Counted from the first letter of the stretch, positions 39,551 through 49,190 are shown. The stretch: 64,000 nucleotides of DNA from Oxalobacteraceae bacterium AB_14 (GCA_000381565.1 KB906724.1:1662766-1726765), one strand, 5' to 3'. A program made the numbers and translations. The notes: generated by a model from the letters alone, not told the origin.

Positions 39551-40456
39551 ATGGCGTTCGACGAACGAGTAGTAAACGGCATGCGCGTGCTGGCGGCGAT
39601 CGTCGATGCCGGTAGCTTCGTGCGCGCGGGCGAGGCGCTGGAGATGTCGCAGTCCGGCGTCAGCCGCGCCATCGCCAAGCTGGAGGCGCGGCTCAACATC
39701 CGCCTGTTCGACCGCACCACGCGCAAGGTGTCGCTGACGGACGAGGGCCGCCGCTTCTACGCGCAAATCGGGCCGCTGCTGGCGGGGCTGGAGGAGGCGG
39801 TGGCCTCGGCGGGCGAGGGCGCGGTCGTGGTGCGCGGCCGCCTGCGCGTCAACATCGAGCCATTATTGGCGCGGCTGCTGCTGGGCCCCAAACTGGGCGC
39901 CTTCCTCAAGCGACATCCGGAACTGGACCTGGACCTGGTGGCGCGCGACCAGTTGGGCGACATGGTGGGCGATGGCTTCGACCTGGCGATACGTTTCGGC
40001 GATCCGCAATCGTCGTCGCTGATCGCCCGCAAGTTGATGGACACGCGTGTGCTGACCGTCGCCACGCCGGCCTACCTGCGTCGCCACGGCGTGCCGAGGA
40101 AGCCGTCCGACCTGGAAAGCGAAGACCACACCTGCATCCACTTCCGCAATCCGGCGACGGGCCGGCCCTACGAATGGGAGTTCCATCGCGGCGGCAAGAC
40201 CACGATCGTCAACCCGCGTGGCCAGCTGACGCTGAACGACGCCGGCACCATGGAAAGCGTGCTGCTGGCCGGCTACGGCATGGCGCAGGTGATCGACCTG
40301 GCAGTGGAGCCGTTGCTGCGCTCGGGCGCGCTGACGCCGGTATTGACGGCATGGCCGGACGAGCGTTTCCCGATGTATGCCTACTATCCGTCGCGCTACC
40401 ATCCGCCAGCGAAAACGCTGGCCTTCCTGGAGTTCATTACTTCGCTGGTGGGATAG
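39551..40456 (+). CDS. LysR-family transcriptional regulator
   Basis: The 301-residue regulator has the winged helix-turn-helix at residues about 8-66 (AAIVDAGSFVRAGEALEMSQSGVSRAIAKLEARL, followed by LFDRTTRKVSLTDEG). An effector-binding domain fills the rest (LNIEPLLARLLLGPKLGAFLKRHPELDLDLV and later LAGYGMAQVIDLAVEPLL). Members of this subgroup commonly lie divergent to a short-chain dehydrogenase or MFS gene and activate it in response to a small ligand. Here the divergent partner is the atypical SDR gene 108 bases away. Confidence 0.93.
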   Translation: MAFDERVVNGMRVLAAIVDAGSFVRAGEALEMSQSGVSRAIAKLEARLNIRLFDRTTRKVSLTDEGRRFYAQIGPLLAGLEEAVASAGEGAVVVRGRLRVNIEPLLARLLLGPKLGAFLKRHPELDLDLVARDQLGDMVGDGFDLAIRFGDPQSSSLIARKLMDTRVLTVATPAYLRRHGVPRKPSDLESEDHTCIHFRNPATGRPYEWEFHRGGKTTIVNPRGQLTLNDAGTMESVLLAGYGMAQVIDLAVEPLLRSGALTPVLTAWPDERFPMYAYYPSRYHPPAKTLAFLEFITSLVG

Positions 40457-40507
40457 TATCGATAAACGATCTGCTACCATGGCGCTTTTGACGGCGAAGG
40501 ATGGACG

Positions 40508-40804
40508 ATGGCGCGTGATATCTACGCTTATCGACAGGTGGCGGTGTATTCGGTGGAACGTGCGGGCAGGGTGGAGATTCATCCTGTGCCGGGACAGGCG
40601 TTTTCGCCGGAGCTGCATGTGCAATGTTCGCGCCGCATGAGCGACGACTACCCGCTCGGCACCTGCTTCCTGCTCGACGCCAAGCTGACCGACCGTCTGG
40701 GAGGCACGCCCTATCTGTACGCCTGGCACGGCGATGCCATCAAAGTGCTGTCAGCCAGGGAGACCAAGGCCTTCCTGGCTGAGTTCAAACGCGGCCGGAT
40801 CTGA
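40508..40804 (+). CDS. Conserved-looking hypothetical protein (98 aa)
   Basis: I do not recognise the family. The ATG at 40508 is preceded by GAAGGA at a good distance, and the codon pattern is that of the surrounding genes. The protein is soluble and mixed alpha/beta in appearance, with two cysteines (QCSRRMSDDYPLGTCFLL) and an aromatic segment (PYLYAWHGDAIKVLS). It ends one base before the stop of the convergent MFS gene. It could be co-transcribed with the LysR gene 51 bases upstream. Confidence 0.65.
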   Translation: MARDIYAYRQVAVYSVERAGRVEIHPVPGQAFSPELHVQCSRRMSDDYPLGTCFLLDAKLTDRLGGTPYLYAWHGDAIKVLSARETKAFLAEFKRGRI

Positions 40805-42046
40805 TCAGTGAACGGCGTGCAGTTTGGCTAGCGGCTTGCCGTCGTCCCGCGCCCACGCCGCGATGACGGCGGCCATCGCCAGCGCAAACACACCGCCAAC
40901 CACCATCGCGCTCGACACGCCCAGATAGTCGACCGACACGCCGCCCACCAGCGCGCCGCTGGCCAGCGAGATCTGCGCGGTGGCGACGAATACCGCGCCA
41001 CCGCTCTCCATCGCGTCCGGCGCGGCCTTGAACATCCAGGTCTGCACCGAGATCGGCATCATGCCGAAAGCCAGGCCCCAGATCACGATCAACACCGTGG
41101 CGCCGGCGGCCGTGGCGCCGAATAGCGGCATCGCGGCGGCGGACAGGCCCATGATGACACCGGTGGCGATCAGCGATTTTTTCACGCTTCGGGCCACCGC
41201 CCAGCCGCCGATCAGATTGCCGGCGAAACCGGCCGCGCCGTAAATCAGCAGCAGCACGCTGATGGTCTTGGCGCTCAAGCCGGCGACCTGGCTCAGGAAC
41301 GGCGTCACATAAGTGTAGGCGGCGAACTGGCCGATGAAGATCAACAGCGTGGCCAGCATGCCGAGGCGCGCCTTCTGTACGCGCAGCAGCGCCGGCAGCT
41401 GGGCGAAGGTCAGGGCGGAGGTGGTCGGCAGACGTGGCAGCAGCCACATTTGCGCCGCCAGCACCAGTACCGACACCGCACTGGCGGTGAAGAAGGCCAT
41501 GCGCCAGCCCACCATCTCACCGATCATCGCACCGGCCGGTACGCCGGCGACGGTACCCAGCGAGATGCCGGCAAAGATGATAGCCGTGGCGCGCGCGGAC
41601 CAGGCTGCCGGCACCAGCCGGTTGCCCAATGCGCCGCCGATGGCCCAGAAACCGCCGACGCCTATGCCGAGCAGTGCGCGTCCGGCCAGCACCAGCGGAT
41701 AGCTATGCGACAGCGCGACGATCAGGTTGGAGGCGATCAACGTGGCGGTCAAACCCCAGATGACGTAGCGGCGATCGGTCTTGCCGACGCCGATGGTGAC
41801 CAGGATGGCGGCAAACGCGGCAACGATGCCCGGGACGGTGACCATCATGCCGGCGATGCCTTCGGTCACGCCCAGTTCGGCGGCGATGGACGGCAACAGG
41901 CCGACCGGCAGGAATTCCGTGGTCACCAGCGCGAACGAGCCGACGGCGACCGACAGCACGGCCAGCCAGGCGGCGCGATTGGGTGTGGAAATGGGCGAGG
42001 GCGCGTCATCGGGCAGGACGGCCTGGACGTTGGTGTGGTTTTGCAT
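40805..42046 (-). CDS. MFS transporter, DHA1 (drug or sugar efflux) type
   Basis: The 413-residue inner-membrane protein has 12 predicted helices. Its first helix FALVTTEFLPVGLLPSIAAELGV is a signature of the AraJ/NepI/SotB-like DHA1 efflux group, and RALLGIGVGGFWAIGGALGNRL is the helix 4 region. It is divergent from a TetR gene across a 103-base gap with two matching operator-like sites, so efflux is probably induced when a toxic ligand releases the repressor. The substrate is unknown. Confidence 0.92.
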   Translation of the reverse strand: MQNHTNVQAVLPDDAPSPISTPNRAAWLAVLSVAVGSFALVTTEFLPVGLLPSIAAELGVTEGIAGMMVTVPGIVAAFAAILVTIGVGKTDRRYVIWGLTATLIASNLIVALSHSYPLVLAGRALLGIGVGGFWAIGGALGNRLVPAAWSARATAIIFAGISLGTVAGVPAGAMIGEMVGWRMAFFTASAVSVLVLAAQMWLLPRLPTTSALTFAQLPALLRVQKARLGMLATLLIFIGQFAAYTYVTPFLSQVAGLSAKTISVLLLIYGAAGFAGNLIGGWAVARSVKKSLIATGVIMGLSAAAMPLFGATAAGATVLIVIWGLAFGMMPISVQTWMFKAAPDAMESGGAVFVATAQISLASGALVGGVSVDYLGVSSAMVVGGVFALAMAAVIAAWARDDGKPLAKLHAVH

Positions 42047-42088
42047 GTGAGTTATTCCCTATGAGCTGTAAAAATACTTGAGTTTTTT

Positions 42089-42100
42089 ACTGATCGGTTC
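42089..42100. promoter_or_regulatory. Operator-like half of the TetR control region
   Basis: ACTGATCGGTTC shares the TGATCGGT/CGATCGGT core with the site next to the TetR start. Its place 43 bases before the MFS start suits repression of that gene. Confidence 0.5.
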
Positions 42101-42137
42101 ATAATGAAGTCCGCAAAGAACTTTGTCAATAAATTTT

Positions 42138-42149
42138 TAACCGATCGGT
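42138..42149. promoter_or_regulatory. Operator-like site overlapping the TetR start
   Basis: TTAACCGATCGGT contains the palindrome CCGATCGG and ends directly before the TetR ATG at 42150. Autorepression is likely. No ribosome site can be seen before this ATG, so the message could be leaderless or nearly so. Confidence 0.55.
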
Positions 42150-42761
42150 ATGAAAGATATTTCCGCTACAGCTCGCAAGTCCGGCCGCCCGCGCACCTTT
42201 GACGCCGAGACGGCGCTGGACAAGGCCATGAAAGTGTTCTGGGAGAAGGGCTACGAAGGCAGCTCGCTGCCGGAGCTGACCGAGGCGATGGGCATGAACC
42301 GTCCCAGCCTGTACGCCGTGTTCGGCAACAAGGAGAATCTGTTCCGCATGGCGCTGGAGCGCTACGCCGCTTCCCACGATCCGCTGTTCAACGCGGCGCT
42401 GGCGCAGCCGACCGCGCGCGCCGTGGTCGAGTATTTTTTGCGCGGCAATGCCGACGCCCAGACCGAGTCCGAGAACCCGCACGGTTGCCTGGTGATCAAC
42501 GGCGCGCTCGCCTGCAGCGACGACGCGTTGCCGATCCGCGACACCTTGATCGAGCGCCGCGCCGCCAGCGAGGCCAAATTGCGCGAGCGGCTGCAACGCG
42601 CCAAGGCCGAGGGCGACCTGCCTGTCGATAGCTGCTCGGGACAAATGGCGCGCTATGTGATGACGGTTTCCAATGGAATGGCGGTGCAGGCGGCGGCCGG
42701 CGCCACCCGCAAACAGCTGCAGGAAGTGGTGGACCAGGTGCTGCGCGGATGGCCATCTTGA
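42150..42761 (+). CDS. TetR/AcrR-family transcriptional regulator
   Basis: The 203-residue repressor has an N-terminal helix-turn-helix (GRPRTFDAETALDKAMKVFWEKGYEGSSLPELTEAMGMNRPSLYAVFGNKENLF), the typical signature of the YxAF/ComR-like subgroup with GRPR and FWEKGYEG. The C-terminal ligand domain includes ENPHGCLVINGALACSDD, found in regulators of efflux pumps and redox enzymes. It is divergent from the DHA1 transporter and almost certainly controls it. The cysteines in HGCLVINGALAC could respond to electrophiles, which is inference. Confidence 0.94.
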   Translation: MKDISATARKSGRPRTFDAETALDKAMKVFWEKGYEGSSLPELTEAMGMNRPSLYAVFGNKENLFRMALERYAASHDPLFNAALAQPTARAVVEYFLRGNADAQTESENPHGCLVINGALACSDDALPIRDTLIERRAASEAKLRERLQRAKAEGDLPVDSCSGQMARYVMTVSNGMAVQAAAGATRKQLQEVVDQVLRGWPS

Positions 42762-42814
42762 TGCCGATGGAATGTTGCATTAAGCACATAACCGGTATCA
42801 AAATGAAATTTTAG

Positions 42815-42842
42815 TTGTGATTTTGAAATTCTTCGGTAGAAT
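42815..42842 (+). promoter_or_regulatory. Promoter of the PEP-CTERM protein gene
   Basis: TTGTGA (42815-42820) and TAGAAT (42837-42842) with a 16-base spacer match the sigma-70 consensus fairly well. The leader before the ATG at 42886 would be about 37 bases. Confidence 0.6.
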
Positions 42843-42885
42843 AGCGTCATTGAGTCGCCGTCCCCACCTTTTTGAAAGTCACCAC

Positions 42886-43494
42886 ATGAAAATGTCCAAA
42901 CTGATCCTGGCAGCAGCCATCGCCGCAGCAAGCGTTTCGGGCGCCGCATCGGCCGCCAACCTGATCCAGAACGGCGACTTTGAAAGCGTCAGCGGTGTCA
43001 AATTGAACAACTATGTCAAGGTAGGCGCGGGCTCGGGCGCGATCGCCAACTGGACCGTCGGCGGCGTGTCGGTCGACGTCATCAACAACAGCTACAACGC
43101 GATCTCGGGCAACAGCATCGACATGCTGGGCACGCCGGGTCCGGGCATCCTGTCGCAGTCGTTCAACGCGGATGCCGGCGCCACCTACACGCTGGCGTTC
43201 GACCTGACCCACAATCCAAATTCGCACGGCGCCGGCCTGGACGTGTTCGTCGGCGGCAACCACTACTCGTTCGATGGCAGCAGCCCCGTCACCAATTACA
43301 CCTTCAATTTCACCACCGCCGGCGGTTCGCAGGCGCTGGTGTTCAGCAGCGTCGGTGGCGACGGTTACTCGGGCGCAGTGCTGGACAATGTGTCCGTCAC
43401 CGCTGCTGTTCCTGAGCCGGAAACCTACGCCATGATGCTGGCAGGCCTGGGTCTGGTTGGCTTCATCGCCCGCCGCCGCAAAGCAGGCAAGTAA
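42886..43494 (+). CDS. PEP-CTERM sorting-domain protein, DUF642/choice-of-anchor-like
   Basis: This 202-residue exported protein has a signal peptide (residues 1-23, ending SGAASA). The body starts NLIQNGDFES and reads like a beta-sandwich of the DUF642 / choice-of-anchor type, with GNSIDMLGTPGPGILSQSF. The C terminus VPEPETYAMMLAGLGLVGFI followed by ARRRKAGK is a PEP-CTERM anchor: PEP motif, membrane helix and basic end. Such proteins are processed by an exosortase (EpsH/XrtA type) and are linked with exopolysaccharide and biofilm matrix. No exosortase gene lies in this window. Confidence 0.92.
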   Translation: MKMSKLILAAAIAAASVSGAASAANLIQNGDFESVSGVKLNNYVKVGAGSGAIANWTVGGVSVDVINNSYNAISGNSIDMLGTPGPGILSQSFNADAGATYTLAFDLTHNPNSHGAGLDVFVGGNHYSFDGSSPVTNYTFNFTTAGGSQALVFSSVGGDGYSGAVLDNVSVTAAVPEPETYAMMLAGLGLVGFIARRRKAGK

Positions 43495-43506
43495 CAGACA
43501 GCACAT

Positions 43507-43563
43507 AAAAAAGCCCGCCGGCCTGAACGCGATGTTAAGCGCGTTCAGGCCGGCGGGCTTTTT
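43507..43563. terminator. Strong bidirectional terminator
   Basis: A perfect 21-base inverted repeat (43511-43531 against 43540-43560) closes an eight-base loop ATGTTAAG. It is flanked by A residues on the left and T residues on the right, so it ends both the PEP-CTERM gene and the convergent small membrane protein gene. Confidence 0.93.
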
Positions 43564-43575
43564 GACGTCGATCGA

Positions 43576-43947
43576 TTAGGGCAAATGAGCTAACGCCAGG
43601 TATAAGGCAGCGAGCGCACACAAGAGAAAAGGCGATGCCATGATGACTATCACAATCGCACGCGCGATTGACGCGTATCGGCTTTCTATTGCCTTCTTCG
43701 AGAGGCGGTATGACCAGAGCGCTGCGGGAAACGCGCATGACAGCGTCAAAACGTAGGTAATGCCGTAGCCAATGGCAGCGGCGAAAACCGCTCCCAGTGC
43801 ATCGTCTCCCTTGGCGTTGAAAGTCGTCGCCAAGAAACCCATCACAACGAAAAAAGGAGCTATGCCAGCTAGCATCAGCAGGTCGGAGGCGAGTTTTTGA
43901 CTGAGCAGGGTATCGGTGGGCACCTGCACGGTCATTGTGGTATTCAT
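43576..43947 (-). CDS. Small inner-membrane protein of unknown function (123 aa)
   Basis: No family is recognised. The protein has three hydrophobic helices (LLMLAGIAPFFVVMGFLATTF, LGAVFAAAIGYGITYVLTLSCAF, AIVIVIMASPFLLCALAALYLAL) joined by a basic loop. The ATG at 43947 has GGGGAGAAAATCG before it, a good ribosome site; longer in-frame starts lack one. It converges on the PEP-CTERM gene at the shared terminator. The 226 bases upstream to the FHA gene hold no convincing gene. Confidence 0.6.
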   Translation of the reverse strand: MNTTMTVQVPTDTLLSQKLASDLLMLAGIAPFFVVMGFLATTFNAKGDDALGAVFAAAIGYGITYVLTLSCAFPAALWSYRLSKKAIESRYASIARAIVIVIMASPFLLCALAALYLALAHLP

Positions 43948-44173
43948 TCGATTTTCTCCCCTATTTTGTTCGGCTTTCCTAGATTTAGACCGGCAAATCC
44001 GGGTATCGTTCAATGCTTGAAAAAATCGGAGAAAACAGAAGAGAAAATCGAGGCTTTGCTACAAGGAGCGTGGCGGCGCCCCCCATGTGCATACTCCCAC
44101 CTGGGTGGTGAGCGCAATGTGGACTCTGGCGCATCTGGCAGCTGATTGCAGTTCAAGTTTTAGTCGCTTCAGT

Positions 44174-45160
44174 TTACTCGTCGCCGTCGTCGTCGGTTTC
44201 GGGCGTGCCATCCTTGACCGCGCGGACGCGGGCGGCGTCGGCGCCGGTCTTCAGCTTGGCGGCCTCGGCCAGGAACTGGTCGACGCTGCGATCGGGGCTG
44301 TGGCGCACTTCCGGCGGCAGCAGCACCGACATGTACAGCTCGTCCGAGGCGCGCCCCGTGCTCTGCAGATTGGTCATCAGCATCAGGCCGGCGCCGCCGA
44401 CCAGCATCACCCAGCAGCTGACGGCGAAACGCCGTCGATGGTGGGGCTTGATGGTGATCAGGTGGAAGAACAGCATGCCGCAGGCGATCGCCAGCGTGAC
44501 CAGGTTGCCGTAGCGGGTGAACGCCTCGGCCGACCAGGCATAGGCCAGCACCGAACTGGCGACCCGCCACAAGCCGACCACGGCCAGCGCGCTGCCCAGG
44601 ATGAACAGGTGCCGCCCCAGCCGCGCGTGGACGCCGAACAGGCGGTTGGCCAGCGCCCACAAGCCGCTCCACACCAAGCCTGCCGCCAGGCTGGTGGCCA
44701 ACACCTGCAGGTAGCGTATCAGCGCGAACGGCTCGACGTCGGACAACCAGGTTTCCGCGCAGGTGAAGATGGCGATCAGCGCCAGGCCGATGGTGGCCGG
44801 CGCCGCGCCTTCCCAGCCGTGCATGGTGGTGTCGGCCAGTTCGTCGGCGACCGGGAAGTCGGCCGCGCGCACCCGCAGCCGCGTGTGGCCCAGGCGCACC
44901 ACGGTGTCGCCGTCCAGCACCAAGCTGGTCTGGCGCTTGCCGTTCAGGTAGCTGCCGTTGTTGCTGCCCAGGTCGCGCAGCACCAGTTCGCCTTCCTCGT
45001 TGGCGTCGACCACGGCGTGGGTGGCGGCGCTGTGGGCGTCGTCGAGGATGACGTCGTTGTCGTAGCCGCGGCCCAGGCGGATCGGCAGCGCGGCGACCTT
45101 GTGACGGTGCAGCACGTCGCCGTTGCGGGCCAGGATCTCGATGAAGTAGGGGGCTTTCAT
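44174..45160 (-). CDS. FHA-domain membrane protein
   Basis: The 328-residue protein begins with a forkhead-associated phosphothreonine-binding domain (residues about 20-100). The key residues are present: LGRGYDNDVILDD, the serine and histidine in DAHSAATHAVV, and LRDLGSNNGSYLNG. Four or five membrane helices follow (for example IGLALIAIFTCAETWL, LVTLAIACGMLFFHLITI). A charged, probably cytosolic tail of about 70 residues ends in DDDGDE. It overlaps the secreted protease gene in ATGA, so the two are one unit. FHA domains usually read Ser/Thr-kinase signals; no kinase gene is present here. Confidence 0.9.
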   Translation of the reverse strand: MKAPYFIEILARNGDVLHRHKVAALPIRLGRGYDNDVILDDAHSAATHAVVDANEEGELVLRDLGSNNGSYLNGKRQTSLVLDGDTVVRLGHTRLRVRAADFPVADELADTTMHGWEGAAPATIGLALIAIFTCAETWLSDVEPFALIRYLQVLATSLAAGLVWSGLWALANRLFGVHARLGRHLFILGSALAVVGLWRVASSVLAYAWSAEAFTRYGNLVTLAIACGMLFFHLITIKPHHRRRFAVSCWVMLVGGAGLMLMTNLQSTGRASDELYMSVLLPPEVRHSPDRSVDQFLAEAAKLKTGADAARVRAVKDGTPETDDDGDE

Positions 45161-46590
45161 TGCTTGCCTCCGTTGGCCGGCACGGCCGCCACGGCGGGCT
45201 TCCTGGCCACCGGCGCCAGGCCCAGCGATTCGATGAACACGCGCGACAGGCGCAGGCCGTTCTCATACGAGACGCCGCGCGCGTCGAGCCGGCTTTGCAG
45301 GCTCATCAAGCCCTGGTCGGTGCTGGCGGTCAGCAGCGCGAAATCGTATAGCCCGGCGAACTTGCGGTAGGCGCGCACGCACAGCACGGCGCGCAGCGGC
45401 AGGTCCTTGTTTTTGACGAACTCCTCGGTGCATTGCGGGCCGGTCAGGCGGGTGTCCTTGTTGGTGCCGAAGTGCTCGTTCTTGAACGAGGCGCTGGCCA
45501 GTTGCGCGAAGCGCAGCGGGTCCAGGCCGGTGCTGCGCAGATACTGGTGGCGTATGCTCAGCTGCCCCGTTTGCAGCGAGCCGTTGACGAAGATCGCCGA
45601 CTCCATCGCGCAACTGGCGTCGTCCACCGTGAACGGCTTGTCGGCCTTGACGTTGGAGCGGCCCCAGCAGCGCATTTGCTCGGACTCGCGCACCGGCACC
45701 TGATACGGGCCCATCGGTTTCAGGGTCAGCGGACTGGCCAGCAACTGGTCGACCATGGCGCGCTGATGGTTCAGCAACTGGGCGGCGACGACGGCGGTGA
45801 AGTCAGTCGGCGTTTTCTTTTGCTGTTCGACGCGCTTGAGCAAATCCTGCGCATAGCGGGCCGGCACCAGGAAGCTGACCAGTTCGCCGTCGAGGCGCTT
45901 GGAGACATTGACGCCGGCCACCGCGCCGTCCACCGTCACGCTGGGGCCGCCGCTCATGCCGGCGTTGATCGGGCCGGTGAACATCAGCTGGTCGTAGAAG
46001 CTGCGCGCGATCACGCCGTTGTAGGCGCCTTCGGAAATGGCGAAGCCCAGGTCGAGCGGATTGCCCAGCGAGTACAGGTACTGGCCCTGCGTCAGCCTGG
46101 CCAGCTGCTCGGGGATCTTGAAGAAGCCGGTGCCGTTGCGGCTCACGCGCAGCACGGCCAGGTCGTGCAGCACGTCCACCGCCAGCAGTTCGACGTTGCC
46201 GCGCTGGCCGCTGGTGTCGACCCATTCGCCGACGTAGGTGTCGGGATCGAGCGCGAACTGCGAGACCACGTGGTAATTGGTGACCACCAGGTTGCTGGTG
46301 CCGATCAGGAAGCCGGAGCCGACCGACGATTGCGTGCGGCCGCTCTTGAGCAGCGAGCGCACTTGCAGGATGTCGTTCTTGGCGGAACCGTAGAGATGCT
46401 GGGCCGCGCTGGAGGGCGGCGGCAGCGGGGCGGCGTCGGCGTTGTCGGCGGCAGGCGCGGAGGCCTTGGCGGAAGGCTGGGCGGCGGCCAGTTGTGGCGG
46501 CGAGGCCGCCGTGTTCGCGCCCGGCGCCGCCAGCGCGGCGGCGCTGGCCCAGCTCAGGGCGATGGCAAGGGCAAGCTCGTTAAATTTCAT
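45157..46590 (-). CDS. Exported trypsin-like serine protease
   Basis: This 477-residue protein has a signal peptide (residues 1-21) and an Ala/Pro-rich linker to about residue 65. An S1-family (HtrA-like) protease domain follows, with catalytic H107 in VTNYHVV, D143 in LHDLAVLRV and S213 in NAGMSGGPSV. The remaining C-terminal half is a domain I do not recognise, with several cysteines and no PDZ repeat. ATG 46590 was chosen for its AAGGA site. It is coupled to the FHA-domain membrane protein gene, suggesting a regulated periplasmic protease. Confidence 0.9.
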   Translation of the reverse strand: MKFNELALAIALSWASAAALAAPGANTAASPPQLAAAQPSAKASAPAADNADAAPLPPPSSAAQHLYGSAKNDILQVRSLLKSGRTQSSVGSGFLIGTSNLVVTNYHVVSQFALDPDTYVGEWVDTSGQRGNVELLAVDVLHDLAVLRVSRNGTGFFKIPEQLARLTQGQYLYSLGNPLDLGFAISEGAYNGVIARSFYDQLMFTGPINAGMSGGPSVTVDGAVAGVNVSKRLDGELVSFLVPARYAQDLLKRVEQQKKTPTDFTAVVAAQLLNHQRAMVDQLLASPLTLKPMGPYQVPVRESEQMRCWGRSNVKADKPFTVDDASCAMESAIFVNGSLQTGQLSIRHQYLRSTGLDPLRFAQLASASFKNEHFGTNKDTRLTGPQCTEEFVKNKDLPLRAVLCVRAYRKFAGLYDFALLTASTDQGLMSLQSRLDARGVSYENGLRLSRVFIESLGLAPVARKPAVAAVPANGGKQ

Positions 46591-46624
46591 GCAGTCCTTA
46601 AAGTTCAACCTTTAACAATCAAGC

Positions 46625-47278
46625 TTACAGCGCGCCATCCTCCACCGGCGCCGGGGTCAGCGGCGTCATCATGTGGCCCAGCTTGGCTGCCTTGGTGTTC
46701 AGGTAGTGCTGGTTAAAGGCGTTGCGGTTGACCAGCAGCGGAACGCGCTCGGCCACCTCGATGCCCAGTTTGGTCATGGCATCGATCTTACGCGGATTAT
46801 TGGTCATCAGGCGTAAGCTTTTGACACCGAACTGCGCCAGCATCGGCTGCACCAGGCCATAGGTGCGCTGGTCCGGCTTGAAGCCCAGTTGCTCGTTGGC
46901 CTGCACCGTGTCGGCGCCGGCTTCCTGCAGCCGGTAGGCGCGGATCTTGTTGATCAGGCCGATGCCGCGCCCTTCCTGGCGCAGGTACAGCAGCACGCCG
47001 CGGCCTTCGGCGGCGATCTTCTTGAGCGCGCCTTCGAGCTGGGCGCCGCAGTCGCAGCGCTGCGAGAACAGCACGTCGCCGGTCAGGCACTCGGAATGCA
47101 CGCGCGCCAGCACCGGCGCGCCGTTGCCGATGTCGCCCAGCACCATCGCCAGGTGTTCCTTGCCGGTGGCCTTTTCGACAAAGGCGTGCAGCGTGAACTG
47201 GGCCCAGGGGGTCGGCAGGGCGCAGGAAGTCATGTAATCCAGTTCGTCTGTTGCCGGGGTTGCTGCGCTCTGCGACAT
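46625..47278 (-). CDS. ribA: GTP cyclohydrolase II
   Basis: RibA opens GTP to a diaminopyrimidine, the first step of riboflavin synthesis. The 217-residue enzyme shows the zinc cysteines in [21 protein letters not shown], the GTP-binding [23 protein letters not shown], and [14 protein letters not shown] 47278 with GAAGAG upstream is preferred; a TTG ten codons earlier is possible. It is not fused to a dihydroxybutanone-phosphate synthase domain. Length and motifs are normal and it stands alone between the protease unit and the pirin terminator. Confidence 0.97.
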   Translation of the reverse strand: MSQSAATPATDELDYMTSCALPTPWAQFTLHAFVEKATGKEHLAMVLGDIGNGAPVLARVHSECLTGDVLFSQRCDCGAQLEGALKKIAAEGRGVLLYLRQEGRGIGLINKIRAYRLQEAGADTVQANEQLGFKPDQRTYGLVQPMLAQFGVKSLRLMTNNPRKIDAMTKLGIEVAERVPLLVNRNAFNQHYLNTKAAKLGHMMTPLTPAPVEDGAL

Positions 47279-47311
47279 AGCTATGCTCTTCAATTGATTG
47301 ATATTCAAGGT

Positions 47312-47352
47312 AAAAAAGGCGCGCCGGGCTGTTCGAACAGACCCGGCGCGCC
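47312..47352 (-). terminator. Intrinsic terminator of the pirin gene
   Basis: On the minus strand an 11-base GC stem (GGCGCGCCGGG with its complement, 47318-47328 and 47342-47352), containing an inner CTGTTCGAACAG palindrome, is followed by six T residues. It lies 50 bases after the pirin stop and just before ribA. Confidence 0.88.
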
Positions 47353-47401
47353 CTTCATGATACCAAAACTGGCGGAAAGTTTTTTTAGGCTAGCCTCTAG
47401 C

Positions 47402-48103
<702 letters not shown>

Positions 48104-48245
48104 GGTAGGGCTCCGTTTCTTTTAAGTTAATGTGCGATAATTTTGAAAGCTGTTTTCTGATCGCTGCATCCATGAATCACAGTATAAGCGGCTGCCTCGG
48201 ATTAAAAAAACGGAAAATTTACCACTTTACTATCGAAAAAATCGA

Positions 48246-49190
48246 ATGCTCAGATTCAGCCTCGAAGCCCTGCAAATCGTCGACGCCATCGACCGGCGCG
48301 GCTCTTTCTCCGCCGCCGGCAAGGAACTGCACCGCGTGCCCTCGACCATTTCCTACACCGTCGGCAAGCTCGAGGACGACCTCGGCGTGCAGGTGTTCGA
48401 GCGCAACGGCCCGCGCGTGGTGCTGACGGCGGCCGGCGTCGAGCTGCTGAAAGAGGGCCGCTACCTGCTGAAAGCCGCGCAAGACCTGGAGCACCGCGTG
48501 CGCCGGGTGGCCTCCGGCTGGGAGACCGAGCTGGCGGTCGGCATGGATTCGATGTTTTCGGCCAGCCTGTTCCACGACGATATCAAGGCCTTCTACCAGG
48601 TCGCCCAGCAGACCCGGCTGCGCATCGTGCAGGAAGCCCTGTCCGGTACATGGGAAGCGCTGCTGGACCGCCGCGCCGACCTGCTGGTGGGCGTGGCGGG
48701 CGACGGCCCGGCCGGCGGCGGCTATGTCTCCCTGCCGATCGGCAAGATCGGCTTCGTGTTCGCGGTGGCGCCGTCGCACCCGCTGGCTGCGCTGCCGGGC
48801 CGGCTGGACCGCGTGCAATTGCAGCAACACCGCGCCGTCAGCGTGGCCGACTCGGCGCGCCAGATGCCGCCGCGCACCGTCGGCCTGCTGCTGGGCCAGG
48901 ATACCCTGACCGTGCCCGACATGGCCACCAAGTTCCAGTTCCAGCTGGCCGGCATGGGCTTCGGCTTCCTGCCGGAGCCGTGCGCGCGCGCCGCCATCGC
49001 GGCCGGCCTGCTGGTCGAGAAGCAGGTGGAGGAGCCCAAGCCGGCCGAAACCTTCCACCTGGCCTGGCGCAGCGGCGAGCATGGCGCAGCGCTGCAGTGG
49101 TGGCTGGACCGCATGAAACAGCCGGGACTGTTCGAGCGGCTGATCGGCCATTTACCGCACCGATTGATATTGCCCGCCTCGCCAGCATAA
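48246..49190 (+). CDS. LysR-family transcriptional regulator
   Basis: The 314-residue regulator has an N-terminal helix-turn-helix (LEALQIVDAIDRRGSFSAAGKELHRVPSTISYTVGKLEDDLGVQVFERNGPRVVLTAAG) and a substrate-binding-like effector domain. The SxTISYTV variant of the recognition helix is typical of the YhaJ/pirin-linked subgroup. It is divergent from pirin across about 140 bases, so pirin is its likely target. The ribosome site is weak (GAAAAAATCGA). Confidence 0.92.
   Translation: MLRFSLEALQIVDAIDRRGSFSAAGKELHRVPSTISYTVGKLEDDLGVQVFERNGPRVVLTAAGVELLKEGRYLLKAAQDLEHRVRRVASGWETELAVGMDSMFSASLFHDDIKAFYQVAQQTRLRIVQEALSGTWEALLDRRADLLVGVAGDGPAGGGYVSLPIGKIGFVFAVAPSHPLAALPGRLDRVQLQQHRAVSVADSARQMPPRTVGLLLGQDTLTVPDMATKFQFQLAGMGFGFLPEPCARAAIAAGLLVEKQVEEPKPAETFHLAWRSGEHGAALQWWLDRMKQPGLFERLIGHLPHRLILPASPA

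Noticed and set aside
43507..43563. Perfect inverted repeat as an attachment site or IS end
   Set aside because: A-run before, T-run after and the position between convergent gene ends identify a bidirectional terminator.
44014..44173. Possible small gene between the membrane protein and FHA genes
   Set aside because: Open frames here are short, lack ribosome sites and read into the antisense of the FHA gene.
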